Positions 23,531-35,104 of a DNA stretch of 64,000 nucleotides are shown here, piece after piece. The DNA comes from Datisca glomerata (Eukaryota > Streptophyta > Magnoliopsida > Cucurbitales > Datiscaceae). A program made the position numbers and the translations under genes. The notes beneath the pieces were generated by a model. It made no database searches. It was not told the origin of the DNA and was given only the letters and a program-made list of their open reading frames with translations. The stretch covers positions 893,639 through 957,638 of the forward strand of contig QANY01000156.1 of the NCBI GenBank assembly GCA_003255025.1, given 5' to 3'. Position 1 is the first letter of the stretch, and the number at the start of each line of letters is the position of its first letter.

Positions 23531-25917
23531 ATTGATCAATATGTTGGTATGTCTTTTCATTATACAATGAACTGTATCTTTGCTTACTATATATTTTTTA
23601 TGCAATTCTACAAAACCATATAGTGTACTTAAAAATATGCAGTGCTATTTTCTCAAAGTATAAAATGGTGATGTGAGCAATGTGAAATTATCTTAAAGTT
23701 ATTGTCTTATTCTTTAAAATGCAGGACATACAATCCATTAAAGGTTTTCAACATGACACCAAATTTTGAAAAGTTAAGTAGTGAAACTTTGAAGTTATTT
23801 TGTTGTGTTTGTGAAACTTTTAGATGCTTTTTTATTTTTTTTGAATAGTACGTTGTATTAGTAGACTAAGTACTAATACTTTTAGATGATAATTATGGAT
23901 GATACTTATGGATAATATTTTATGAAAATGAAATGATGTTTGAATGTCTTTTAGTCTAGTAATGTATTAATTTCGAATGTTTAAACATGTACATAAACAG
24001 GTGCATATAAATTGATTGTAAAAAAATAGCATTTATAAAATGCCAGGAAAATCTATTTATAAAAGACATAATTTATAACAAAAAATTATATCAATGAGAT
24101 TCAAAAAACCTCATGGTATCTGATTTAATAAGATACAAAAATACATGTTAACATTAATTCATGAGAATTAAAAATACTTGTCAAATAAAAGTAACAGTAG
24201 TCGTAAAACCTCATTAAACAACTTTCTACAAGTATCAAACTTTCTCAAAAGTGAGATACCATAGGGGTTTTCACAGAAAGCATTACGTCTCACGAAAAAT
24301 ATGAATTTTTAATACAAGGGATTGTCACAAGCGCCGCATGATCTTTGTGGATTACTTTTCATGAGAATATCTGCCTCTTGTAAAACGTCTACACTTTGAG
24401 TTTGTCCAGTATTTAATTAGGTGAATTTCAAATCTATACTAACGGATTCATATAGCTGCCGGATAAATCATTCAGTTCGGTCCTATGATTTATACAACCC
24501 GAAAGGAAAATTAGTACAAAAGTAATAGAAAAAACTAAAATAAATTAAAAGATGATGATTGCATTTGGGTTTCTTTAAAGAATAATTTATATATGACTAA
24601 GTAATTGATCAAATTTTAAATGATAAATTAATATGTGTCTATCATTTATAGGTTGGTATTTATAATTCATTAAAATGATTACATCACTTATTTACTTAAA
24701 ATTTAATCAATTATTTAAACATGATAGAATTACTCTTTATTAATTAAATAGCGGAATAGAAATCTAGTTTTTTTATTCCAAAAAAATCTTTCAACGCCTC
24801 GGTTTTTATTTAAAAACAAAGAAAAAGAGAATATGATTAAAATAAAAGAATTGAATAAATACTAACTGCATTCATAAACTTTAGGTAATTAGGAATTTAC
24901 ACCCTATACTGTCATATTAGCAATATCATTCTTTGAACTTAAAATTGATCTTCATGTTAAAAGTCGTGAAGTGATAGATAGTAGTACTTGTTATAGTATT
25001 ACTTGCTGTGTAGTTAATGGGTGTAAGTTATATTTACATTAATTAGTACCAATACGGTGCCCGTGGGGGAGAACTTTTCTTAACCCATGATAGATACGAT
25101 GAAGACAAAGTAAACATTATGGTAATAAATGTGGATAAGATTCGTAAGAGAAAGAAAAGAAAGCTCCCAAAATATAACACAATGTTGGTAATAGGGTAAG
25201 CATCTCTTTACTGAGATTCTTCCTTTTCATAAGCACAATGAAGACAAATAGATTAATTACCGCAACATGCATAGTTATCATCATGGTCATGTCATCATCA
25301 CCGATGTCATCATACACACTACACGTGGCAGATAAACAAGACATCAGGATATCTCTTACAGCCACGCGTACGGACACCACTTGTTTTTGCCGGGCAAAGA
25401 AACTTCAACCTCTCCATTTCCCACTCCTCTTTCTCTCTCACTGGTCAGGTCGACACTGCTAATATTGGTACCATATATAATGCTAAGCTTTTGGTCATCA
25501 ATTAATTAAATCATATATTTCTTAAACTTTTTGGCTAATTAACAACAGTTGGTTAATATTATTTCTTAGATTCTATCACGTCAAATTTTGTTTTTCTTTA
25601 TAAAAAAATAATTAATTAATGTGACGATGTGTAACATAGAGATTTCGATGTCTTAATCTTTGATAGAGAACATAAGATATAGCCTTTTAGAACTTCCATT
25701 AATTCTCTACACAGATAGTGATATCAAAATTACAATCATCAACTACTCACTAGTCATAAGCAAACACCTTCCAACTTTATCACTATGAGTACGTTAGAGA
25801 AAGTGGAAAACTAGTATGAACGTTTCTAAAAAAAAACTTGATATCATCATTAATTTCCACTCTCTGGGTCTGATTTTTTAAGACAATTAGACTCCAATGT
25901 TAAAAATGTAGAGTTTT
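23531..25917. other. No recognisable gene; one inverted-repeat block
   Basis: AT-rich DNA. At about 24595-24725 AAGTAATTGATCAAATTTTAA is mirrored by TTAAAATTTAATCAATTATTT, giving a MITE-like foldback. Open frames around 25117-25462 overlap on opposite strands and have no family signature. Confidence 0.4.
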
Positions 25918-26307
25918 TCAGAGCCATAAAGCACCAGCTTCCTTGAGAAGAGGGACAAGAGAGCCATTAATATGGGAAGCCATAACACGGTCCATGGCAC
26001 CAATGAGTCGACCACCAATGAAAACAATAGGGACGGTCGCAGTTGAATTAATATTCCCAACTAGCCTCATCAACGCCCTCTCTATTTCTTTCCCTCTTGG
26101 GTCTTGATCTAACTCGTACACCGTTGGGTTCACTCCCATCCCACAGAATAGCCTCTTCACTGCATGGCACATACAACAGCTACTTATGCTGAATATTACC
26201 ACCGCATTCTCTGCAGCTAACCTTACTACCCTTTCTAATGGATCCGCCATCACGCTTCTCACTGGCATATAGTACCCCCATGACTCTGCTGCCTGTTGAT
26301 ACTGCAT
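25918..26307 (-). CDS. CC-type (ROXY-like) glutaredoxin
   Basis: Complete 129-residue, intronless CC-type glutaredoxin. The thioredoxin fold uses glutathione. In this plant-specific class the proteins act mainly as partners of TGA bZIP factors and TOPLESS-type co-repressors in the nucleus and cytosol, in flower development, jasmonate and nitrogen responses. Visible landmarks: a variable amino end (1-30); the strand [12 protein letters not shown] (31-42); the active site CCMC at 44-47 followed by HAVKRLF; the TVP cis-proline motif (91-93); the glycine pair GG (98-99); the helix [18 protein letters not shown]; and the carboxy-terminal ALWL (126-129), the motif needed for TGA and co-repressor contact in this class. 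CCMC together with the MQY start and the ALWL end is closest to the ROXY1/ROXY2 group. Length and all key residues are normal and the frame is intact. It stands alone in this repeat-rich interval. The start chosen is the first Met of the conserved MQY opening. Confidence 0.95.
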   Translation of the reverse strand: MQYQQAAESWGYYMPVRSVMADPLERVVRLAAENAVVIFSISSCCMCHAVKRLFCGMGVNPTVYELDQDPRGKEIERALMRLVGNINSTATVPIVFIGGRLIGAMDRVMASHINGSLVPLLKEAGALWL

Positions 26308-26450
26308 TGTCTCTTGTTTTCTTTTTAACTTGGTTTTATATTTACGTGGAAGGAAAAAGGAAGGGAAACTGTAAGACTATTTTTTAAGTGAGTATGAGCG
26401 ATAGTGTGTAGCGTGGGAGATGTGAAATGGAAAGGGTAGAGGTGACCGGG

Positions 26451-26458
26451 TTTATATA
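26451..26458 (-). promoter_or_regulatory. TATA box of the glutaredoxin gene
   Basis: The minus strand reads GGCTATATAAACC, with TATATAAA at 26451-26458, about 145 bp upstream of the start codon. Initiation 30 bp downstream would give a leader of about 115 nt with no obvious upstream gene. Confidence 0.7.
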
Positions 26459-26558
26459 GCCAAAGTATCCGTAAGGAAAAGTGGGAAAATTTACCATACG
26501 AAGTACTCAAAAGGAATAATCTTTCATAATTAGTTGTGAACGAGGTGTTTGAAACCAT

Positions 26559-29393
26559 AACACTGTATTCATATAATTTTATGAAAAAATAATGAAAAAG
26601 ATCTTGTTAAAATTTATAAAACATGTATATATATATTGTTAGATGTCTTAAAATGTAAGGTTATATTCATATTTTAAATAAAGAAAACGAGTAAATTCTT
26701 CTAATAATTTGAAAATTTTGTACAGGTAAGATAAAATATTGCGAAAGAGTATTAAAATTTAGTACAAAACATTATGGAAAAAGAAGGGTTTGAAGGTAAA
26801 TAAAAAAAGATTTGTCTGTTGTTGTCGCAGCGCGTGCATAGAGGATCTCGTAGTTATAGCTTTCAAAGGATTGCTGTCTGTACTGTGAAAGTGTAGACGA
26901 CGACAAAAAACATAGAAAGAAGAATACAGATACATACACTTAAAAAAGCTTAACAAAGAAGAACAAAGGTGTCAGATGGCTAAGGGAGAGGCGGCTACGA
27001 GCTTAAATTGTCTACGCCAGAGAGTACGGTATATGTTAGCTACGCTACATATTTTTAAGCTATAAAAAGCAAAAAAATAAAAAATAAAGGATTATATTGA
27101 AATTACAGAAAAAAAATGAGACAGATAAATAGGGGGTGACAAGCTTTTAACAGGGAAAGATTTTAATAGACGGCTGTCTGCGTCCTTGTTGTCGGTCCTT
27201 AAAGAACACATAAACAGTGAGAGAGAAAAGCTATAGAGAGAGATACTGTGGATTCTGACGTGACCCTTACGACCACCATGTTTTCTTCTTTCTTTTAATG
27301 CTTTGTTTCTTTTATTTTTTGAACATTTGGATTCTCAACAATGGGCAGAGCACGATGACGATGATCAAACGGGATGTTTTCTTGGGTTTGTCACTTTGAC
27401 CTCCTACAAATCTTACTTTGTAGTGTGGATGAAAAGTGTAGAAGCATGCCCAACCTTAGAAAAATAAAAAGCATTTTGATGGGGATTGTTCTAATTAATT
27501 AGATTAGATTTACTACTTCACCCAATACACAGAAAGATCACAGTGAACTCTTATTTGATCTGAATGGTTAATTTAGTATTTAAAAAAATATATCACATTA
27601 AAAAAATTGATTTGAGTCGTTAAAACTTACATTAATGATTCAGATTTATTAAACACAATTCATCATTTTAGATCACCTCATATGAAAAATCTAAATCTTT
27701 TAGCTTCAAGAGTAAGTGTCATCGTTCTCCTGTAAAAAGATTTATATGACTTTTCAAACAAATGAAAATACAATATTACTTATTATCATATGCACTAAAT
27801 ATAATATTTTATATTTTGAGTATAGAGAAAAATATTGAGTTATTAGAGTTTGGAAATGTTTGGGAACAATATTAATTATATGAAATAATATTGAGTTTTC
27901 ACAATTCTAAGAATTACTAAAAAAAATTATCTCGTGATTTTCTTTGGATTAATAGGAGGCCATGATCAGTTTTATGTTTACTCATTTGAAAATATTTTAA
28001 ATCGATATTTTACTAATTAAACCTATCAAAAGTAAATATAATATCAGAACTATAGAAGTTAATAGTTATGTTTAATTTGAGCCAATTAAGCTAGTGGAGT
28101 AGGAAAGGTGTTTTACTTCTTTTTAATTTATCTCGTGTAGGGGAAAACACTATATATTGATTATTAACATGCATGCTTGCTTTCTGTTTAATAGCATGAT
28201 CAGTGCTCAAGAACGTGTTCGATGTCAGTATGTTGCGTTATTTTCAATTACTATAACCTTACCTTAGACCTTACTTCGGCCCCTTAATTAAAAACAACAT
28301 TAATTTGATGTCTCTTGGCACTTGTTGATTAGCCAGCTGATGATTTATCTATTCGAATATGAATATGTTAAGAGAATCTAACTGTTCTTTAGGCTTGAAT
28401 CAAGAGATAAAAAATATAGGTAGTTTTATAATCAACTATGTGTTATACCTATTTTTCTCTCCATATATGATACTACAAACTTGTTAACAAATAGAAATTT
28501 TCTCTCTCTATATTTTGACTAATATGTCATTTAAATAAAAGTAATTCTACAATCACCAAGTTATATGCAATGACTAAGTGAAATATTAATTACTAGTAAA
28601 TTTGTTTAAAAAATTATTTTAAGGAATGATAAAACATTATTTATGAATAATTCATACATCATTTGATCAATTGAACTTGATCTATAATTTATTCAGTCTA
28701 AAATTATTCTTTAAATAATATCTCAAACAAGGTTAATACATATTTGTTTAATTGTTTATTTACCCAGCAAAATATCTCAAACAAGCTATATATAGATATC
28801 ACACGTTAAAGGAAAAATGCAATGACAAAAGGGACTAAATTTCGTGGAAAATCGTGTGCTAATTTCGAGAGACGAGCCACAACATTTTTCAGTGGGCCAA
28901 TGATTTTGTTGATAATCAAATGAGTTTAGTTACAAGTTTTTTATGTTAACATAAACAAATTTTAGAATTACACACAACTGTTGTTAGATTAATTTTAAGA
29001 GATAAATAAAGTTTATAAGTATTAATAATAACTTTACAATACAATTCATGTATGATACATAGATTACTTTAATGTACATATATACGTAAATTATGTACAT
29101 ATGACAGATATTTACTTAACAATATAAAACAAAACAGCCCATGTACTGTATAATGAACCAAGTCTTCAAAGTCTCTAACAAGAGAAATAAAGAAACTCTC
29201 CTAAGCAGTTATAATTTCTACACTAAAGTGATAAAGCTTTGTACTTTCAAAATAACGAAAACTTGTTTTTTTATGTATATTTTTGTGCGTTACTGTAGTT
29301 GCATATGCATATGTGAGTATTCAAGGTAATACCAATACTTACTAAGCAAAATTTAATATTACTTTACACATTTTAAATAGTTGAGTGACGTGT
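26559..29393. other. Upstream intergenic DNA of the glutaredoxin gene
   Basis: No gene seen. A TGACGTGA site at 27256-27263 (TGACG is the core bound by TGA bZIP factors) lies about 0.8 kb upstream of the TATA box. The rest is AT-rich. CT/GA tracts occur around 27220-27245, with foldback-like AT sequence around 28590-28720. Confidence 0.5.
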
Positions 29394-29628
29394 TGAAGAC
29401 ACCTTAGAGAGTTTTTACAGAGTAGAAGAGAGCATATGAAGAAGAAAGAAGATCAATAAAGGAAGAAGCCCCTAAGGAGAAAGATACATCATTAACCACT
29501 AAAGCCCAGAAGAATCGAGAACTAATGCAAGAAGCATATCTCTCTCTTAAGAGAGGAAAAGACCAAAAACAACCCTAATAAACAACAGTAAAATATAAAG
29601 TATCTACAATAAACCCTTTATGTTAACA
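29394..29628 (-). repeat. 3' LTR of the copia element
   Basis: 235 bp, TG...CA ends. It differs from the 5' LTR by about two dozen substitutions and a few single-base indels (counted by eye), so the insertion is old. Confidence 0.9.
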
Positions 29629-29639
29629 ACCCCCTTGAA

Positions 29640-30435
29640 CTTGTCATGGGATCAAGGATTAGTTTGCCTTTGTGAAACGAGAAATGAGGTTGACCAAGAT
29701 ACCATTAGAGTTTCTAGTAATTTGTAAGCCTAAAAAATACTTGAGAGTACCAAGATCGGTCATATAAAAAAAACATTGCCATTGAGAAATAAGCTGATCA
29801 ATAAGACAGTATTTGTGCCATTAATGATAATGTCATCAACATACAATAAAACATAAGTAAGAGAAGTAGAAGTAGCATAGACAAAGAGAGAATTATTAGC
29901 ATGGGATACAGAAAAACCAAGAGAAAGAATATGAGTAGTGAACTTCTCAAACCAGACTTGTGGTGCCTGTTTTAAACAATACAAGGACTTGTGTAACTTA
30001 TACACAAAATCAGGCTGTTGTTTATCAACAAACCCTTGAGGTTGACACATGTAAATCTCCTCAGCTAATGAGCCATGTAAACAGACATTCTTGACATCAA
30101 GTTGTCGTAAAGGCAAGTTATAAGTAGCAGCTAAAGAAAGAAGAATCAAAACAGTAGGTCTTTTAATCACAGGACTAAAAGTCTCATCATAGTCCAACCC
30201 AACCTGTTATTGATAGCCCTTGGCAACCAATCTAGCTTTGTACCTAGAAATGGTGTCATCATGGTTGTATTTGAGTTTGTAGACCCATTTACTACCTACT
30301 AAGTTTTTATTGGGGGGCAAGGGAACAAGTGTCCATGTTTTTTTAGATTGAAGAGCATCATTGCATGGCTTGTACCCATTCTAGAATTTTAGAAGTAGTA
30401 GTAAAACATGGTGGTTCAAAAGGTAAAGAAACAGG
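29640..30435 (-). pseudogene. Copia reverse transcriptase, RNase H deleted
   Basis: The lead-in frame (about 30435-30200, broken by stops) has WTLVPLPP, KWVYKLKYN and KARLVAKGY-like blocks. The open stretch at 29760-30197 reads YDETFSPVIKRPTVLILLSL, then VKNVCLHGSLAEEIYMCQPQ, LHKSLYCLKQAPQVWFEKF and YVLLYVDDIIING, so the YVDD catalytic box is preserved. After LGTLKYFLGLQITRNSNGIL the frame jumps directly to FTKAN...QGG, which is the far carboxy end of a copia RNase H. Roughly 500 bp holding the RNase H active site is therefore missing. The polypurine tract and 3' LTR follow at once. Confidence 0.88.
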
Positions 30436-31206
30436 TAATAAACCTGAAGCAACCAAAGCTTTCCTTTTATAAATTTTAGATTTAGATCTGGTTTGTAGGA
30501 TGGACAGATTGTGTATTAGTATGTGTAGATGAAGCTAAACATGCTGAGTAGAAACAGGCAAATCAATAGATATGGCATCAAAAATATCAGGAAAATGATG
30601 AGCATGATGCACAACTTATTTGTTAAAATGTAGATTGTTAGTATGATGCATATTAGTTTCCAAAACAGAAGGTAAATGTGACAGAGAGAAGAAATTATGA
30701 TCATTATTATGTTGCACAGTAGAATGAAGCAGTGGAGAGGAACAAGAATCAGCCAATTTAGTAATAGCATATACATGAACTAATTTAGTTATAGTGTACA
30801 AATCAGAAGGTATAACAAAAGGTACATCAGAGGCATAACAGTGTGCAAATCAGAAGGCATAACAGAAGGTGCATCAGAAGGTATAATAGTGTGCAAATCA
30901 GTTTGTGGAGGTAGTAATGTATCAGCACTAGTAGTGTTATCAGCACTAGAAACAACAGCACTAATGTTTCTATCAGAAAAAAAAATCAGTTGAAAGATCT
31001 AAATTATTCACATTAGCAACACAAGTTGAACCAGCAGAAGGCACATCAGTAGAGGAGTCTCTCTGAACAAGAACAGTGGGACCAAGAAAGGGGAGAAGAG
31101 AAACATACCTGGTAGTTGAAGTATCAGAAGTAAGATTTTGAGAAGTAGGTTGCACATTCTGTGCAGTAGAAGCAAAAAGGGAAGCAGTGTTCATCAAAAA
31201 GTACAT
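30436..31206 (-). pseudogene. Copia integrase-RT linker, decayed
   Basis: This is the usual low-conservation region between integrase and RT, rich in Ser, Thr and Pro codons (minus strand, for example 30973-31206). It includes imperfect short repeats around 30807-30905 (AAATCAGAAGGYATAACAG and relatives). No domain is expected here. Confidence 0.6.
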
Positions 31207-32060
31207 GTCTAGAAGTATAACATTTTTAGAGCCAAGATCATAACATAGAAAACCTTTTTATCACTAGCATAGCCTAAGAAAACACATTAGATAGATTTAG
31301 GGCAGAATTTATACTTCATGTAGGGCCTCAAGCTAGGATAGCATGCACAACTGAGAACCCTTAGATGTTTATAATCAAGCAATTTACCAAATAATGATAC
31401 AAAAGGTGATGCATTATGTAAAACAGTGTTAGGCATGCGATTAATTAAATAAATAGATGCAGCAAAGGAAAAGTACCAGAAGGATGGAGGAAGGGACGCA
31501 TGGTGCATCATGGTGAGACCAGTCTCAACCAAATGCCAATGTTTCCTTTTAGCAACTTCATTTTACTGAGGAGTATAGGGACAAGTCTGTTGATGTGCAA
31601 TACCATTTTCGTGTAGAAATGATTTAGATTGAGGACTAGTATAATCACCACCCTCATCTATCTAAAATGTTTTAATTTTGGTTGAGAACAGATTCTCAAC
31701 AAGGGCTTTAAACCTTTTAAAAACAACAAACACATCAGATTTTTGAGTTATAGGAAAGAACCAAGTGTACCTAGACATATCATCAATAAATATAACATAA
31801 AACTTATGTCCAAGTAAGGAAGCGACAGGGGAAGGCCCGTACACATCGCTGTGAATAAGAGCTAAGGGAGATGAAGAAATAGATTCAGATAGAGCAAAAG
31901 GAATTCTAATCATCTTATTCTCAATACAACTAGTACATATAGATTTGTCAATAGTAGAGGAAGTACATGGTAAATGTGCTTTATTTAAAATCTATCTAAT
32001 AACAGTGTGTGTGGGATGTCCAAACCTAGAGTGCCAAAGAAAATCAGAAGTTTTATCACC
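31207..32060 (-). pseudogene. Copia integrase, catalytic Glu lost
   Basis: The pre-integrase end and zinc-site region lie around 32060-31915. The core opens LIHSDVYGPSPVASLLGHKF (near 31860), then FIDDMSRYTWFFPIT with the first Asp. The second acidic position survives as IDEGGDYTSPQ just after a stop. A stop replaces Gln before NEVAKRKHWHLVETGL, where the usual NGVAERKHRHLVETGL has lost its catalytic Glu to Lys. The carboxy part (31287-31532) reads PPSFWYFSFAASIYLINRMP and the LGYASDKKVFYV-like end. The lesions seen (CAA to TAA, GAA to AAA, GG to GA) are C-to-T or G-to-A changes. Confidence 0.88.
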
Positions 32061-33625
32061 AAGCAAAGCAAACTAGAGGTAAGTGAGCATGATGAAAATG
32101 AATAAAGATAGTTGATACTAGGCCTTTTATGCAGTATTTGGCTTGTAGTTTTGTCCCGAATCCAAACGAATGAAGCATCAAATATAAAAATACAGTTATT
32201 ATCAAGAGAACAAAATCTGTGAACAGAAAGTAAATTGGATGATAAAGTAGGAACACAAAATACTTGATTTAAGAGAAAGAAGTGTGAATAATACTAGAAC
32301 CAGTGTGGGTAATTGGGAGGGACTGCTCATTTCCAATGGAGATACTATCTTCCCCATGATATTCAGAAGTGGAGAACATGTTGTTAAGGTCGAGTATAAG
32401 GTGAGAATTACAACCTGTATCAGTCAACCTTACCCGAGATTCAGTGGGTTGAGAATGTTGAGACATTGCTGCCATGGCTGCTAGATTGGGGGGTGGGTTT
32501 CTGCCTTGATAGGAGAAGTTGAGTCTATGGTAATAATCAACAGCACTATACCCCATCTTTTGACATCTCTGACATTGAATTCTGCCATTGTGGGAATAAC
32601 TTTGAGTATCTTGGTTGTTGCTTGTAGTGTTCCTGAATGACTGATTACCTTGTGAATGGGGCTCCAAGAACCGGTGGTAAAGATTGGGAATTTCAATTAG
32701 GATTTTTGCCTCCTCAAGCTGAATTGAACCTACCACCACCTCTATTGCCTCTGTAGTTTTGTGAAGCTGGACCTCGGTTCGTACCCCGATTAGGAAAGGA
32801 TGCAAGCAGAGTTGTATACGGAAAGACTGAATCTTGATGCTTTTGTTGAGTGTCTAAGAAATGTTCTTCAGACTTGAGAAGGACGTAATTCTTCTAAAGA
32901 AAAAGGTTATGCCCGAGTTCTAATTGATGTTCTTATAGAGTTATACTCAGCATGTAGACCATTAATCTTGTAAATAAGGATATTATCGCCGTCTACATTA
33001 ATAGAAACAACAGCCAATTTATCCTTTACCTCTTTAATCCTTTGAATAGAAGAGTCTATGCTTTCAGAAGCCTTCTTGTGACTGATTGCAAGTCTGATTT
33101 AAGTTTTAGGATGTTCATCCTTGACACGGAGGAGAACCTGCGCTTAATTGAATCTCATAACTCCTTCAATATTTTACACCCAACGACATAGGATATGGCA
33201 GTAAGTGAGAGAGTAGCATTGATCGAGGTCATAAGAGACTTAATCTTGTGCCACCCACTAGGCAAAATTGGGATTTCTTGACTTAGAATCACCATTGTTC
33301 TTGATGCATGAAGAAGGGTAGCGATGCGATCCGTCTACATAACCGTACATTATATGGGCTTTCAGTATTGCCAAGATCTGATACTTCCATAACACGAAAT
33401 TGTTTGAGTCTAATCTGATTGAAATCAAATTACAAATATTAGATAGAAGAAAAATGGGAGAGTAGGAATGAGTTCCAGAAATAGAAGAGGAATTTAGCAC
33501 AAAACTTTGAGTAGAGGTTGAAGAAGGAACAATTTGGGAGTTAGTTTGAGAATTGGGTTAAGACCTAATTCCAGTAGTCGTGGTTTACTAGGTTTTAGAA
33601 GAGAAATTTTCCATTTCTGTCATGG
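32061..33625 (-). pseudogene. Copia gag and protease
   Basis: Gag starts near 33620 (MENFSSKT then stops). The capsid stretch at 33258-33500 has ISIRLDSNNFVLWKYQILAI and KAHIMYGYVDGSH, the standard copia amino region. The domain end IQRIKEVKDKLAVVSINVDG lies near 33040. The zinc knuckle CQRCQKMGYSAVDYYH (about 32530-32580) has His and the last Cys both changed to Tyr, so it cannot bind zinc normally. The protease motif is RLTDTGCNSHLILDLNNMF (about 32370-32430), with the DTG active site kept. The downstream LLSVHRFCSLDNNCIFIFD block (32215-32170) leads into the integrase. Confidence 0.85.
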
Positions 33626-33645
33626 ATCGTTGACGTGAGTCAAAT

Positions 33646-33660
33646 TTACTTTGATACCAT
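33646..33660 (-). other. Primer-binding site of the copia element
   Basis: The minus strand reads TGGTATCAAAG directly inside the 5' LTR end (CTTCA), matching the initiator tRNA-Met site TGGTATCAGAG at ten of eleven bases. Confidence 0.85.
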
Positions 33661-33896
33661 GAAGAAAACTTTAGAGAGTTTTTATATAGTAGAAGAGAGC
33701 AGATGAAGAAGAAAGAAGATCAAGAAAGGAAGAAGCCCCGAAGGAGAAAGATACATTGTTAACCATTAAAACCCAGAAGAGTCGAGAACTAATATAAGAA
33801 GCAGACTTCTCTCTTAAGAGAGGAAAATACTAAATACACCCCTAATAAACAAACAGTAAAATATAAAGTATCTACAATAAACCCTTTATGTTAACA
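33661..33896 (-). repeat. 5' LTR of the copia element
   Basis: 236 bp from TGTTAACATAAAGGG to GTTTTCTTCA on the minus strand. It pairs with 29394-29628. Confidence 0.9.
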
Positions 33897-34082
33897 TGTG
33901 TGAGGCCATATATACATGGCTCCATCATGATTAAATCAAAGAGCCTTGCTAAAATATCATGATCCAGAATTCAGCTTGATCCCCTTTCAGTCTAAGCGGA
34001 TCCCGCTTCCTATCTAAATTTTGAGATTTTTGTCTCACCTCGAATCCCTTCAAGTCAGTATTGGGATTGAATTTTTCAACAG

Positions 34083-34115
34083 GCTAGAATTTTTCAACAG
34101 GCTAGAATTTTTTGT
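34083..34115. repeat. Short direct repeat
   Basis: AGGCTAGAATTTTTCAAC occurs twice in a row, starting at about 34080 with an 18-bp period. Confidence 0.7.
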
Positions 34116-34160
34116 CACGCTCCCAGACTTGTATTTATGCCTGCATTAAATGTATTAATG

Positions 34161-34910
34161 CCGATTTCGGTCTCATCCCGAGACCCATCCCAAGTCTGGC
34201 CCCGCGGAACAAGACTAAGATGGAGTTTTTTTAGGACTTATGGATCTCATCCTGATGACCAGTTAACATCCCATTAACAATGCTTACAAAGAACTAGGGA
34301 GTATGATTGTGAATAGACATGCTCGATACAGTACAAATATTCCGAATGACGTTTATTTATTCAACCAGATATTAGGCACGTCTCTTAAAGATACTATTTA
34401 AAAAATTAGCTACGTTTTACATTTAAGAAACTATCTAAAAATTTAACATTTAGTGTTTAGTGTAATTGATATTACATGTGTTGGTATGGACAAGTTATCA
34501 TAATTTATATTTAGTGAGTTTGAGTCATAGCCGATTCCGGTCTCGTCCCAAGATCCATCCCAAGTCTGATCCCACTAAACAAGACTAAGATGGAATTTTT
34601 TTTGGGACTTATGGATCTCATCGTGATGACTAATTAGCATCCCATTAACGATGCTTACAAAGAGATATAAGAACTAGGGAGTATAGTTGTGAATAGACAT
34701 GCTTGATATAGTACAAACATTCTGAATGACATTTATTTATTTAACTAGATATTAGGCACGTCTCTTAAAGAAACTATCTAAAAAATTAGCTATGTTTAAC
34801 ATTTAAGAAACCATCTAAAAAATTAACATTTAGTATTTAGTGTAATTAATATTGCATGTGTTGGTATGGACAAGTTATCATAATTAATATTTAGTGAGTT
34901 TGAGTCATAG
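34161..34910. repeat. Tandem duplication of about 370-380 bp
   Basis: Unit 1 runs 34161-34530 and unit 2 runs 34531-34910. Both start CCGATTYCGGTCTCRTCCC and end TGAGTTTGAGTCATAG. They align end to end with scattered substitutions and a 10-bp insertion (AGATATAAGA) in the second. No coding capacity is seen. Confidence 0.88.
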
Positions 34911-35040
34911 CAATTATCATTTTCTTTTAAATTTTGATAAAAAAGCTCGGTAAACTTTGATAGTCTTGTTAAACCCACATATATTTCTCCATGGCTAAAA
35001 AAACTTTAAATTCTATATTTCCCGAACCAGGTTTTTCGGG

Positions 35041-35104
35041 TCAAATGATTATATGTAAGGTTTCTAATCTCAAGATCAGGGGTTCGAACCCCATGTTATA
35101 TCCA
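35041..35104 (+). other. tRNA-like / SINE-like B-box sequence
   Basis: GATCAGGGGTTCGAACCCC (about 35074-35092) is a perfect T-arm stem with a B-box (GGTTCGAACCC). The A-box side is degenerate and no full cloverleaf can be drawn. It is most likely a tRNA-derived SINE or tRNA pseudogene remnant. Confidence 0.35.

Larger units (their letters stand above)
29394..33896 (-). mobile_element. Ty1/copia element with both LTRs (defective)
   Basis: A 4,503-bp copia element in reverse orientation. LTRs at 33661-33896 (5') and 29394-29628 (3') run TGTTAACATAAAGG...TCTTCA and are roughly nine-tenths identical by eye. The flanks are CGTGT (29389-29393) and TGTGT (33897-33901), a 5-bp target duplication with one C/T change. 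The primer site lies next to the 5' LTR and a polypurine tract (CAAGGGGGT, minus) next to the 3' LTR. Gag, protease, integrase and RT are in normal copia order. RNase H is almost entirely deleted. Many stops and frameshifts make it immobile without help. Confidence 0.92.

Noticed and set aside
25117..25462. Two overlapping open frames on opposite strands near the glutaredoxin gene
   Set aside because: Neither has a family signature. Mutual overlap of reverse-complement frames (GAC/GTC-rich) explains their openness.
35041..35104. Functional tRNA gene
   Set aside because: The T-arm is perfect, but no acceptor, D-arm or anticodon arm can be paired, so only a tRNA-like remnant is claimed.
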